NCBI GenBank assembly: GCA_037178855.1
Contig: JASJZC010000006.1
Span: 5,828,001 to 5,892,000, forward strand
Direction: 5' to 3'
Length of the DNA: 64,000 nucleotides
DNA from: Oscheius sp. JU75
Taxonomy: Eukaryota; Nematoda; Chromadorea; Rhabditida; Rhabditidae
Both the position numbers and the translations under genes were made by a program. The notes beneath the pieces were generated by a model that saw only the letters and a program-made list of their open reading frames with translations, ran no database searches and had not been told where the DNA came from. This document shows positions 22,983 through 35,726 of this stretch, piece by piece. Position 1 is the first letter of the stretch; every line of letters begins with the position of its first letter.

Positions 22983-24259
22983 TCGTCTCTGCCTTCGTCA
23001 CCATTTTAGGCACCGCTGTTCATTCTTTAGTTATATTTTTGAATTCAAAGAGAGGCAAAACCGACTGTCGCTTTTATGCCCTTTTTATGAGTATCTATTC
23101 TGCTATTAGCATCTACATTTTCATTGTTGGATCCCTCCTTATCAACAGGTAAGAAATTTCGATTTGTGATGTATTCGGAGCCAAGATTCGTTTATGGCAA
23201 TAAGACTGTCCTTCTCATATTTTACGGGCTTGGGACGTACCTCGGCACAAACTTTTGTACCGTTCTCGAAGCCTTCTACAATCCAATCAACAACGTCCTC
23301 TATGTAATGGTTCCCGTCGGAATGGCTTTCCGTGTCCTGATCGTGTACAACCATAAGCTGAAGAGGAATTGGATAGTTTTCGCTGTGACTATTATTGTCT
23401 TAGTCCACGTGCCGAGCATGGTAGGTTGTCATTTAACTAGTTGTTTGTCTTTAGGCATAGATAGTAGCACAATTGGTAGGGAACAAGTGAATAGGGAGAT
23501 CTGGTTAGGAACTCAGGTATTACTGTCTTCTGAGAGTGGTTAGAAAGTTTGTTCCGTGATACGATTTTCCCTCTAGTGTAAAAGTTTCCTGAGAATCGGG
23601 TAACCGCCTAATACTAGAATACCAATTCCTGTAACCACGAGCTTTACTCTTGAGGTACTGACGTTCCGCGCAATTTCACCCCTCACCAAAAACACAGCCG
23701 ACCTTCTTGACAACGTGACCTTGTCAATTATCTCACGCTATTCGACTGTCACCTATAAGCCGGCCAGTTCATTTGAGGTAAGTCTGTTAAATGAGACAAT
23801 AAACTTTCAGTATACTTTGCTAGTAAGAATTTCATACAGCTACATGTACGTCTGTGTACCGGCAACCTATATTCTTGGACTCGTAACCTATTGGAAACTA
23901 CAATCGAGGAGTATCTTCATGTCGGCCAAAACGGCCAAAATTCATCACGCTTTCGTTCTGGTCAGTTCCGCAGGAAAAGGGGAAAATAGTTTCAGCTCCT
24001 CTTTACCGAAGCCACAGCTTTATGCACTGGCTTTCTTTACGACATTGGGAAAGATTTTCTCTCAAGGCATTTTCCCGATGCTAATGTCTCCTTAACTATG
24101 GATTTCTACGATTTTCCTTTGGCAGCACTCGTGCCTCTCGTGCAAGGCATAGCTACAATTTGCCTGGTACCCTACTTTCGATCCTTTTTGCTCCGATGCT
24201 TCAGAAGAAGAAAAGAACACACTGCAGGCGTGACATTTGTAACGGCATCTACTTTTTAA
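22955..24259 (+). CDS. serpentine (7TM) chemoreceptor-like protein
   Basis: Nematode-type seven-helix receptor, probably sensory. Exons: 22955-23148, 23186-23424, 23455-23516, 23655-23777, 23811-23960, 23996-24259; 343 residues, the usual size for these families. Hydrophobic segments include IVSAFVTILGTAVHSLVIF, WIVFAVTIIVLVHV and VPLVQGIATICLVPYF, and the tail is basic (RCFRRRKE). SAKTAKIHH followed by a helix resembles the TM5-TM6 loop of Str/Srd-like families. I cannot assign the subfamily. The third and fourth exons are the weak part: the acceptor before 23655 ends TTGAG rather than TTTCAG. If that is wrong the gene may be decaying. Its first 28 coding bases lie inside the palindrome. Confidence 0.6.
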
Positions 24260-24369
24260 TCCTGGTCTACTGGTAGCAGGATCGTTCTACATAGTAATAA
24301 CTTACTACGGATTTGGAGTTGTGGAATAAACATTTTGTAAGCCAGAGTAAAAAAAAAACATAAACTTTG

Positions 24370-24720
24370 GATCTATATAGTTGACCACCTCTGCATCTCG
24401 CGGATCTACTACAGAGTCCACCGTTTCAGGCACAACCGAGAGTACCACTTAAGAAACTGTATCGGAGTCAACCAACAGAACATGTGAAATCACAACGTCG
24501 GGAACGACTGAATCAACCACTTTCGGATTAATAGGATTGCCTAACCGTGGACCAGCGGATAGTACGGCTAGCGGATAGTACGACTAACACTACTGCTTGT
24601 GAGAGCACAACCTCCGGCACTACAGAATCAACGACTTCTTGATAAACTAAATCAGCTTTAAATGTGGTCACAAGTACAGAGTCGACAACGTCGACCAGCA
24701 TTGCTAAATCTATTAGCATA
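24370..24720 (+). pseudogene. degenerate Ser/Thr-rich (mucin-like) repeat remnant
   Basis: The plus strand reads SGTTESTT-like units three times (near 24428, 24500 and 24612) with stop codons between them. A short tandem duplication (16 bases, 24554-24585) sits inside. This looks like the decayed repeat region of a secreted mucin-like or adhesin-like protein. No start, signal peptide or neighbouring exon is visible. Confidence 0.4.
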
Positions 24721-24880
24721 GGCGGAGTGTACTACCTAACCGACGTCGACTAGGCCAGTCGTTCTGCCAAGGTTTAGTCCGATTTAAAAACATCATAGCT
24801 CCACCAATTCGAAAGACGAATAAGACCTAAAAAAGGAATGGAAAGGCAGCTTTGCAGCACATGTCAAAGACGGGTTTGTT

Positions 24881-25070
24881 TTTTTTGGTTGAGGGGCCGC
24901 GAAGTTAGCGCAGTGCCTGCAGTGTGGTCCATGACTCATAAGACAATTCGATTACTGTGTTCTATTCTGTTTGTAACATACGTAGCACTGGTAGAAGGTA
25001 AGAAGGTAGAGCATCATGGACCAGTTTGCCGGCCCTGCGTTAACTTCGCGGCCTCTGAGCCAAAAAGAGG
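24881..25070. repeat. imperfect inverted repeat, possible MITE
   Basis: Arm near 24881-24935 (GGCCGCGAAGTTAGCGCAG core) pairs with arm near 25013-25070 at roughly 80 percent identity by eye, around a spacer of about 80 bases. The layout fits a small non-autonomous DNA transposon or fold-back element. No clear target-site duplication was found and no second copy was seen in this window. Confidence 0.5.
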
Positions 25071-28000
25071 AAAAAAACAAAATTCTGTTCGAAATTTGTG
25101 GATATACCGCCCGTCTCTCATTCAGCCCGTTGGCTGTTGTCTGAATTATATTGGCTGCGTTTCTGTTCACTTGCAAGTACGGGTAGATGTGGGTTGAGAC
25201 ATTTCCGGTATGAGTGCATGTCAGCGACTTTTCGTCATTTTTGAGCCCATTTTTGGCGGAATCCGATTCAGTACACTCCTTCCATAATACCTGAATGCAC
25301 ACATTTGCTACTTTCTCAAGACTTCATTTTTATCTCGACAGCAGAGAACCACGAGATTCGGAGATAGTACTGGACATAGTTTATCATATAAACAATGTTT
25401 GTTTTGAGCCTGGTAGGCGAAATTACTACTGATGAATAATGTAACAGAGAGCTGCGTAGATGCTCTTGGGAAAGGGAGGAACAAACAGAAAGTTTGCCGA
25501 AAAGTCACTGTATCCCTCTTTCTTAAATGCAAGGATTTGTATAATAGTATGTGTATTTTGCAAAGATCACCCATACTTGACGCGAAGACCCTCAGCTAAG
25601 TGGCATCCTTTCTGTTGCAGGCTCTTTCCTCTCCAGACTCCCGATTACTAGTGTTTATAAGCTCACTCTCCTGCGGTTACAAACGACGAGGCCCTGCCGC
25701 CGTAAACAGGACCAATTAAACGCTTCTCGTGAATTCAGTCTACTTTTTCTTTGCGGAATGAGTGTGAAAGATCCACTCAAGTTACTTGGTCTCCTCGACG
25801 TCAGCAGAGCGCCTGTTTGCCCCCGAATTGTCCACACTATTTGCCGACTTTCTTCTTCGTTCGGGCGTGGGTTCAAATCTTAGAACTCTCGCACCCTTCC
25901 TCCCTTTAAAGGTTAGGTTCTCTTGAGCAGCAGATTCTTTTCCTATCATGTATTAATAGATAACCAGAAATGGCAGTTAATCGAGACAAAAGTGGGTCAT
26001 TGTGCATGATAAATTGGATTACCATTAGCCTGTTTATGAAAAACATAGCCTTGCTGAACAAGGAAACAATCCCTTTCGGTCATCTGGCTGCCTTGTCGTT
26101 CTCCACAGCCATTAAAAAGGTTAACGACGAAAGTGAGCCATTATGAAAGTAGTTAACTCTCCAATTATTGTTAGCTCATTTATAGTTTCCCTCTTGGTTT
26201 CGATATACTTTGGGATACTGTAGTGGACAATGGTATCAGTTTTGCAATGGGTTTTGATTTCCGAAGAGTGTTACAGTTTGCCATGTTTCTGGCAATTTGA
26301 AAAGCAGCGAAAAGTTTCACAACAAAGATGAACCACATTCAGCGGATAGACTAGAGTATCCCGTCTAAGAGCTTCCTGATTAGTTTCCTCTCTTTTACCA
26401 TGTTTTGACATCTATTCTCGCCCGGTAAGATATTCCCGCATCATTCTGCATACAATGCCTCTTTCTTCGTCAGCCCCCATAATAAAAACACCGTGAATCT
26501 GAAAAACAAGGGTGTCCTACTAATCCTTGCTAATAGTCCTCCTTCTAACTGCGCGACATGTTCTCTCAGTCCTGTTGTTCCATCTTTAACCTCTCCAGAA
26601 AAACTCAATTTCCGTGAGAACGGGGACCATTTCCGCTGTCAGTTCATGCATATTCTACGCCCAACTAAAGTTCGAACAGTTTTCCAAAGAGAGTTGCGAT
26701 TAATATTGGAGTGGTGAGGGTCGAGAGATCATTCGTCCGGAAATTGGAGGGAGACAATATTTTTGGAAGTGAGGGTGTTCTCTGCCTCGGAAAGCTTTCC
26801 AAGTAATTTGTTCCACACTACATGGAACCAAGAGTTTAGCACAATTGATGTTTCAAGAATTGTGGTTTGGCACTAAAGTTCAGCAAGTCCTTCAACCGGC
26901 GCCCTCTCGGAGCCAGCAAACTTTTCAAGATTTTCGGTTTGATCGTTTGAAGTTGTTACGGCAGGGCGCGAGAGGGCGACAAGCCTTGTGAATCTTTTAC
27001 CTTCTCCCGAGTTGACGTGTCCTCTGGCTTTGTTTCTTCGGGAAGAACAACAGAGTCTTTGTTGTGTTCTGTCCAGCTAGTTCGTTGTTCAAAGAATAGG
27101 TACAATCCATGTACCTTAGGTTGTGTTTATCGTTCACCTTCCAGTTTGATAGAAGACGGAAAATGTCCTTTGCTGTCCTTTGGGACTTCATCAACCGATC
27201 AATTTTTAAGACCTTCTTTTCAAGCAGTATTAATTTTCAACTGGCCATTGTGGCCCGGACGGGACGATTCTGGAAAGAATTTGACTGGCGACGGATCAGG
27301 TGAGAATCTGTAGCTGCTACTCGAAACGTATTTCTTTCGCATCTATCTCTTCGTTCTCATTATTCTATAGACGTTATGCTACCCCTGAAACCATGTAAAA
27401 TATCTTTTTCCTGTTTAATGTCGCAGAAGACAGGCTTACAAAATCAAAGGCCTTCTTCCAAATTTGTCCATGACCCAAGTCCGTACTTACGCCTTCTCTC
27501 ATTCGTTGAATGTCCAATGAAATCTCAAAGACACTTAGAGTAACCTTGGCTAACGTGTCCCTTCCTCCCACTCGCCTCCCCGTTCAAGGATCTTTTTACA
27601 TCGAGGAGAAGGAAGTCGACTCTTGCGTCATCTAATGACTCTCAGAACTTGCAGAGATAAAGCCACGGAGAGAACAGATTGCACTACGATATGCCACAGC
27701 TTTCTAATTACCCTGATCACAAGAGAGTCATTGAGACCAAAACTGTGCTTCAGACATCAGAATTTGGTTTTCTTGGACGCATTAGGATTCAGAAAGTGAC
27801 TAAAGTTGGGGAGTTTCGAAACACACATCACACCGTGTGGGGAATACGGTAAGGCTTCGTGACTCAGGCAATATATAGACTCTTTTTTCTGGAAGATTGA
27901 TTATGTTCTGTTCTAGAGTCATTTTTCGAAGACTTTCGTTTGTCGAAAATTTACGAACATCTTTGTATGACTTCTCTGTTAACGAAGACTAAAACCTAAA

Positions 28001-31000
28001 CCTGTATGATTATAAAAGTGAAAACGTTGCCGCAATCCTCGCTGATCTTGAAAATTCCGTCCTCTACACACTTTGTTTGACTTATTGTTGTGTTTCTCCG
28101 ACTAGAAGATCCTTCATTGTAATCGGTACCTCTTGATGTATGGGTTTCCTTGAACTCACACTTTGGTATTCATAACCAAAACCAGAACAGAAACCTCAAA
28201 GATTATTTCGAAGGACAACCTCTTTCAATTTCTCCCAACCTTCTATTCAACGTCATGTTTTCACCAATTTAGGTGTTCCGATTGACTTGGGCGCAGCCAA
28301 AGAGTGCACCTTCTTCTTGAACCCAACGAGGCGATTCTCATTAGACTGGGTTGAAGTGGTCCTCGAGAAAAAGAGGTTGCTCCCATAAAAAGTTCACCTT
28401 TGTCCTCACTCTCACGTCCATTTCCTTGCCTTTTCTGCCTCTGTGTAATCCTTGTTATTCTGTCTCAAAAAAAGTTTTACGAGAGAACCCTCGAACTCTT
28501 TGTATCACCTCTCGAGTCCTTTTGAAGAATCCTAAAATTGGCGGCCAAGCTCCAATGAGCAGCTTCTTGGGAGCCATGCTAAAGATTATTAGCCTTTTAG
28601 GTCAGAGTCATTCTCCACGAAGCAAGATTCCTTCTTAAGGCCGAACCAGCACGCGAGGTGCTTCTTTTCACAGAGTTCAGAGAGCTATTTCTTATGCTTG
28701 GAGGCGAAGCCCCAGGGTCACATGCAGTTCTTCTCGACTTTGAACGGCTAGAAAAGAGTCATTTTAACGACAAGGCTTCCTTTGTTTGACCAGCTTTTCT
28801 ATTTTCAATGTTGGCCCCTCGAAAACACGGAGGGTCTAGACTCTCAAATTCCTCCTGTAAATTGATATGCGCATGGCGTGACTATGAGAGTGGGGATATT
28901 GCACTTTATTTCACAGAGTTGCATGTGTCTTGCAGGATTTACCGCTATCTTTAACCTGGCGCAGGTGTGAGAACGCGATGCTTTTGATACTGGGTGAGAG
29001 TCCGTATTCTCTTCCGGAGACTTAATGATACTATGAACCGATCTGGCTCTCTGAAATCTTGTTGTAAGCGAGTTCCAGGTTCTTTCGTATAACACGAATC
29101 TGTGGTCACTTAAAATACCTTTAACAGATTTGCATTCGATCCTGTCACGAACTTTCAGAAAGGTGGGATCTGGTCCAGTTTGGTTCTAACTCCTCCCAAG
29201 CAAAGATCTAATCGTAACCTTTCTACTTCTTTGAAGATGAGAGATAAAACTGTTTAGCAGAGAAGAGAAAAGTTCTCTGGAGTAAAATTGTGACTTTGTT
29301 CTGGGGAGATCTCCTTTGGGAGAGATGCTAAGTGCTTTCCAGCATGCTCCCTGAACATTGTGATGTTACTACTCACCCTCACAGACTTCCTCTTCCCGTC
29401 CCGCTTTTGAACAAATTCTACCACTGGCCCAGTCACATCATTCATCAAAAGTGGCTGCAACTCTAAACATTTCCTCCCTTTCCAGCAGCCCGTGTCCCAC
29501 TCTTTGTTGTACCGGAACTATTAGTAATTTCCCCTCGCTCTTCCGGTTCAAGTTCCCAGTTATGAGAAGGTCAAAACTCGGAATGTCACAAGCTCTCTTA
29601 TACTTCTTTTCTTGTCTAATCTCTCCTATTCCAACCTCAGTTAACAATGATCATCTTTAAAATTGTTCAAAGCCCAGTCCTGTTCTTCTTTGACTACTTG
29701 ACCCTTCTACGGTTTCAGATTGAGAAAGACTTCAAAGAGTATTTTGTTCAAAACAGGATAATTGAGTGGTCGGAGAAGAGATCACAACAATCTGCGCTCC
29801 TGAAATAAGGAAAAGGCTTCATTTAGTCATATGTTTTATTCTTTAGCGGTCGGTGTGCTTGAGAGTGATGATGGGTTCAAAACTCATTTTTTGCCCTCGA
29901 AGAATAGTTCCTTAGAGAAGTCATCTGTCCTTTCCATCCCACTGCCTCTCCCCTTGTTCTGAACTTTGGAAGGCATTGTGCCAGGGATTCTTTCCATCTC
30001 ATCCATCCCACGTCTCTCCATTTGTTTATGGCTCTAAATTAAGGAGCTGTCAAATCCAGAGTAGGTCACACCGCGCCTCCCAACACACAATGCTTACCCT
30101 CATAAGTGACGTTGTTAGAGAAAAGCTCCGACAGAACACGCGCCCTCGAAGGAATAAAATATTCTGTAGTAATTTGTACCTGGCGCTTTGATCTTGGGCG
30201 AATTTCATTTCCGCCACGAGTTTTTTCTGTCAAAACTCTTGTTTCGGAAGATTGCGTGAGCGGGAGCACTCTATTGGACAGAAGCATGGACCCGAAGAGA
30301 CCAATTTTGCTTTTTGGGCCTTGTAAAATCTTAAATCCAAATATTTTCAAGAAAACAGAAGGCGGAAATACTAATTCACTTACACAGCAGGTACATTTAA
30401 TTGCTACCGTACCGTCCCGCAAATTAACAGCTCTAGCACCTGCCCGGAATTCAAATAAAAAAAGGTCAACGGCAAGACTAGAATGTGAATAATTCAAACA
30501 AACTGCTGACACTTTCGGTCTGTTCTTTGAGAATTCATTTTTCCGCTTCTGATTAGTTTCTGAGCTTTCTTTAATTTCACTTTCCCTCACAGCTCCTTTA
30601 CGTTTTTTGATGCTATCTTGGCTCCCAGACCGATTAGTTGAAAAAGCGCTCCCTGAACCTTAGAGAGTGCGACTCTCCTCTTTCAAAGAATCGTTCCGTG
30701 TTCCAGAGTAAATGAAATAAGCATCTAGTTCTTATCAATTCCCGCCCCCAGCTAATTCTCATAAATGATCTGTGGAGGGTGGCATCTATTTCTGCGCATC
30801 TGGACCCATTGTTGCTATTATTCTTGGGGTCCGGGCTGAATAAGATATTATTTTGATGTACGGGCGGTTGATGAGATACTGTCAACTTTGAAAATACTAT
30901 TCCAAAAATCCCCACCTGCAACCGAAAAGTCACTACACCAACCATGGCTTCTTTTTGAATCTGGACAAAAAAAAACATTAAAACCAATTTTTTTCTTCGA

Positions 31001-32753
31001 AAAAGAAGCCATAGCCTTATGAGAGTTGAATACTTCCGGAATATGTGTTCATGAATATGACTTCGGCATAATTCACATCACCCCCGTCTGTTCAGAATGA
31101 CTCTCTCTCTCCTTTCTCATAATCGAAGTCTTTCAACTTTCGATCCCCTTCCACCCCCAAAGAGCATCCTTCAGAATCACAAGTAGTCACTTGGTCCGAG
31201 CCAAAATTGAACCCTCTCGCTCTAACCTTTAGGCTTTTCCTCGTATTTGCAGGCTGCTTCCTGTTCGATTTCTTGTTTTGAAGGTTCAGAAAGGGTTTCT
31301 CTTCAGAAGAAGTATAAAGTGAGAGTCTGTTTATCCTGGCTCAGTTTATGCCCGATCTAAGCTCGTCTCTATCCTCATTTCTGAACTATTTCAGGCCGAT
31401 GAACGCCCTCTCAAGGAAAGGATGAAATTGTATCCACTTTTCAAAATGCTCCCTCTCTCCTAAACGTTTGTTTGCCAGACTTTTAGATTGACGTCGAGTC
31501 GAGACTGTTTGGCTCATTACCGTCATTAATTTAGTCCCACCCCAATAATTCAATCGCAGCAGTTTTTTGTGTCCGCCCAGACGCGGCACATTGTGTCCTT
31601 CCTCCCGCTTCGTAGAACAGGTGTCTCGAGGCTATTCTCGTAGAAGATTGGTTCGTTCGGAACAGTATTTGGAGCGAGTAGATAGCATTGTCCTGCGCAG
31701 GCAACTTCCTCTTTCTCTATTGTTTGTGACCGATGTTCTTGGGGCTAAAATCGGTCATGCTTCATATGCTAAGACAACTGGGGAAGACAGAAGTCTAATC
31801 AAGAAGCTTTCTTTTTAGTGACTTGTCGCAGTAGGGACATTCTAACACCACTGAATATGGATTCATTTCTTATTAGCCAAGGATCTTTTTAAACATTAGA
31901 TTTTGAGTTCTTGTGATGAGGCTTCGGATGCCTGATATTGATACACATGAGAATAAGGAACTACACGAACTATCACAAGCTTTTTGTTGCTCGGACTCAG
32001 CTGAACAGTCATTCACAGTTCCAAGCTATCGAACATGAGAGCGAATGTTATGGCATTCCCTCAAAGAGGCTCCAGCCCCGCCTCGTTATAATTCGCCTCG
32101 GAATAAGGAAATGCCTACACTCCATAATTAGCTGCCTAACAACTTCCCGTCAAAGCAGTCAAGTCACAGGAAATCTGACTCTTTGAGGGTTAAAATTGTA
32201 GCTTGGGCAGAATGAATCATGAGAGTTCATAGAGTTCTCAGACTGGTTGACCGGATACAAAACTCACCCTTCCGGCAGAGTTCAATAACCGATCTGCTCT
32301 CTTTTGTTCATTGCTCTTAATTGAATCATCAGTCCCGCCCCACAATTATCTCCCTCCAGAACGGTCGGTCCATTTCAAAACAGATTCCCCCTTCACTTAC
32401 TATTTGGACCTCGTTTAGTGCTCTAGAGAGACCGCAGAGTAGTCAACAACGAGAATCTGCCCCCCACTCGCTTTAATGACGCTCAAAGATTGAGGTGTTC
32501 CCACTATTCCACTCCAGAATTACTGTCCTTTTCAGTCCTGAAACGACCGATCAAAAGCCACAGACAAACACGTGTTCCGGAAGCTGTCTCTCCTTGTTCC
32601 AACTGTTAGTCCAGCTGTCTTTGATCTCTGTTGCCTTTAGAAGAGGGTATCCCTTCTCATTTCTCCTCTCTCAGCCTCTCTCTTTGCTTAAACTTCTTTC
32701 CACCAAATCCACCCACAATTTTCAGAAGAATACGAAGGGAATGCTCTAGGAAG
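25071..32753. other. 7.7-kb gene-poor region
   Basis: No gene model is supported. Short open frames occur on both strands without consistent splice sites or family resemblance. Weak receptor-like wording appears between about 26040 and 27620 and is discussed as a low-confidence finding. The right part may include regulatory DNA of the neuropeptide receptor gene that starts at 32754. Confidence 0.4.
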
Positions 32754-35632
32754 ATGGAGGACAACTGTACAGATATTCGTGAATTCTTATGGCGCAACCA
32801 GTCCGATCTTTCGTTGGCTCCAGCCAGTATGGCCACCTTTGCACTGGTCTATTCCTTGTTTATTACGTGAGTTTAGTTGTTTTTGGGGAGAGGACACCGA
32901 TTACGCGTGGGAGCCGGGGCCCTGCGGCGAGGAAAGTTGCGTGTCTTTAGGTTAAAACAAGAGAATGGGTGGGCAGTTTGAGTAGAGGGATCAGACTGAA
33001 TAAAAAAAACGTGACGGAGCCTCTGGCTCTTAAAGCGAGTGTCCGGACCCTTTTCTAGTTCGCAAAAGTTAAAATTCAGGTAGTTTGACAAGTCGTAGCA
33101 AGTCGAGATTGCACTGGCTTTTAGTTTCTGCAACTTATTCGAGCTGCAAGGTTGAGCCTTTTTGAGTCAGAAATGAGACGTAACATTAGTTTCGAAGCAT
33201 CATATCAAGGTGAAACTGTTCCACAGGTAAAAAACGAGACAACCTCATTCCATAAGAGTATCTTTAGAAATTATTTTGGCTGCAAAACTCTAGTCTTGGA
33301 AGTGCAAACTGTGGGGGAGATTACTGAACGCCCTAAACCAGGGTAGATTCGTTTCTGAAGCTATTGGAATGCATTTAACTTCTATTCTGAGTAGTTGTCG
33401 AGAGGATAAGGAGCAACATGCTACTAGAAGCAACAATTTCGACTGATTATTCTTATTTCTGAAACTAGCCTTGACTTGCCAAAAAGCGCGTGACTTGTCG
33501 AGACAACGCTGACAAGTACTCCCGAGAAAGCTTCTCGGCAAGTGGTAACATTTGTTCTGGAGTAGCATTTTTGTATGTTTCAACGATCATCGAGGATAAA
33601 ACAAAAAAGAGGTACACCTCCGTAATCAGCGCGTTTTCCTCTACAAGACCCATAACAGAATACATAATCGAAAAAAAGAAGTCCGGACACTCGCTTTAAG
33701 TGCACAAAATACTTTTCTTCCACTTGTGCCATTAACAGTTTTTGTCACGAAATCTTCAAATAGCCCCAATCGTGACGAAACTGACTGCTCAGGCATCAGA
33801 TCCGAACCACATGTCCAGACGGCTAAGAGGATCAGCGACCAATTGCTATTAATTCTGAAGATCTTTCAGACTCGGAGTGGTAGGGAATCTTCTGGTGGTC
33901 ATCTCGGTCTGTAAGCATCGAAGTCTCCAGTCCGTAAGGAACATCTTCATTGTCTCCTTGTCCTGTTCGGACATTGTTGTCAGCGTCGTCTCTGGCTCCG
34001 TGACTCCGATCACAGCCATCTCCAAGATCTGGCTCTTCGGATCCACTCTCTGCAATCTTGTCCCACTCATTCAGGTTGGTTCAAAGAATCGGATGTGTGT
34101 AATGAATTCTGGGCCTCCTTGAGTTCTACGAGCCGAAGACCTAATTATCCTATTCGTAGGGGAGAGTCTGAAGCAGAAACCAGACGAAACCCAAACAAAT
34201 CTGGATCTTTCAGGGAACAAGCTTGTGTTTCTCTACTCTAACATTGACTGCCATCGCCATCGACCGCTTCATCCTGATCATCTTTCCAACTAAAAAGTTT
34301 GTTCCTACCTAAACACTTCCTGATAGACCTTTTTGTTTCCATGCATTTCAAAACTTTCCAAAAGAATACTGAAAATATTTGGCTTGCTTTCAAATCTTTC
34401 CATTCCGCGGCATTTTGGAACGAAGAACTCATTACATTGCGGGGCGGAAGACATCGAAGATCTGGCAATGAGAAAGGCAAAAGGTTGAGATCCTAAATTT
34501 AGATGTTCTTTTCATCCCAAACGAAAAGTTTCAGACCAATCCAGAAGACGGACGCCTTCAAGATGGTCGCCTTCAACTGTGTTGTGGCCACAGCCATCAG
34601 CTTTCCGATGTTCCTGAAACAAACACTGACGTCCTATGGGGATTTTTGCGGACAGTTTTGCTCCGAAGACTGGGGAGAGGACCTTTATATGAGAAGTGTT
34701 TACGGTAAGGAAAACTAGAGACTGCAGAACTGAATCCCTTCCAGGTACCGTAGTTTTCGTGCTCCAATTCGTCGTCCCCTTCCTGATTATCAGCTTCTGC
34801 TACACAATGATTTCACTCAAACTGGGAAAGGTTTGTTTTTTTTTTCAAAGGTCGACTGTTCTCTGTCTCAAGACCCGTGAGGTCCAGAGACGCGTGAGCT
34901 AATTGGGTTAGCGCAGAGCTGAATGGATCCTTTCGAATAAAAATCTTTGTAGGGAATGCTGGTCAAGGATCTCCAGAAGGGAGACGAGAGTCTGATCATG
35001 ACTGAACAGAGGAAAATGGCCATGAGACGACGTCTGAGAACAAACAGAATGCTCGTTGGAATGGTTTTCGTCTTTTTCTGCTGCTGGCTGCCCTCCGTAG
35101 CTTTCAACATTCTCCGGGATTACAGCCTTCTGCCTAATTTTGTTCGGGAACAGGACTACTTGTTCGGAGTCATCACTCACTGCATTTCTATTAGGTAAGA
35201 CATATATACGAACAAGTCTAACAGTGGTTCAGCTCAACCGTGTGGAACCCGTGTTTGTACGCCTTGTTGAACGAACAATTCCGGGTCGCCTTTTCTTCGC
35301 TCATCCACTCTCTCAAGGGAGACGTCAATCCTAAGGTAAGGTTTCTAAACAGAAAGTGTACTGTTCAAATTGAAAGCAAGCGACTTTCCGATTTTTCACT
35401 GAGCAAAGTTCTTGAAAATTGCGATGAAACGATGAAACCCACATTTAATGAAAACTCCCAAAATGCCCGCTTACCGAAGAAAATTATAGATCACCAAACT
35501 TATCACAACATTCAGGCCCACCACCAGTGTAATCGTCTAATCTCTAACGGCAACCTCCATGAGGCTTCTGCCAAGTCCATGTCAACGGCAGCCTCCACCA
35601 AATATCGTCTGCCTCCTCCGAGCCAGCTGTGA
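32754..35632 (+). CDS. neuropeptide receptor, rhodopsin-class GPCR
   Basis: Seven-helix receptor of the NPY/NPF/FMRFamide-receptor-like group, acting at the plasma membrane of neurons or their targets. Exons: 32754-32866, 33870-34074, 34214-34296, 34535-34704, 34745-34830, 34953-35194, 35233-35632; 432 residues. TM1 GVVGNLLVVISV, TM2 SLSCSDIVV, and TM3 ending in AIAIDRF (DRF in place of DRY) are visible. An extracellular loop has CGQFC, TM6 has FFCCWLPSVAFN, and TM7 has WNPCLYALLNEQFR in place of NPxxY. Two NxS/T sites lie near the N terminus. The tail can be read straight through or with a 180-base in-frame intron (35336-35515), which would give 372 residues. The 1-kb first intron contains an inserted inverted-repeat element. 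Confidence 0.9.
33029..33700. mobile_element. 672-bp inverted-repeat element in receptor intron 1
   Basis: Perfect 20-bp terminal inverted repeats at 33029-33048 and 33681-33700. Each contains TTAA at its outer edge with AGCGAGTGTCCGGAC inside. TTAA at both ends is what a piggyBac-type target duplication would leave, so this may be a non-autonomous element of that class. A minus-strand open frame of 66 codons (33465-33665) starts just inside the right repeat and resembles nothing I know. The host gene still splices around it. Confidence 0.65.
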
Positions 35633-35726
35633 ATTGTCTGTCGCGGGTTTTCTTCGCTAAATCGTGTCCATATCTCTCGGTGTATTCTATAAATATTACT
35701 TTATTTTATCACAAGGACAATGAAAA

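Noticed and set aside
30944-31012. 13-bp inverted repeat ATGGCTTCTTTTT / AAAAAGAAGCCAT
   Set aside because: Short, A/T-run based, and with a 43-base spacer; easily explained by chance in AT-rich DNA.
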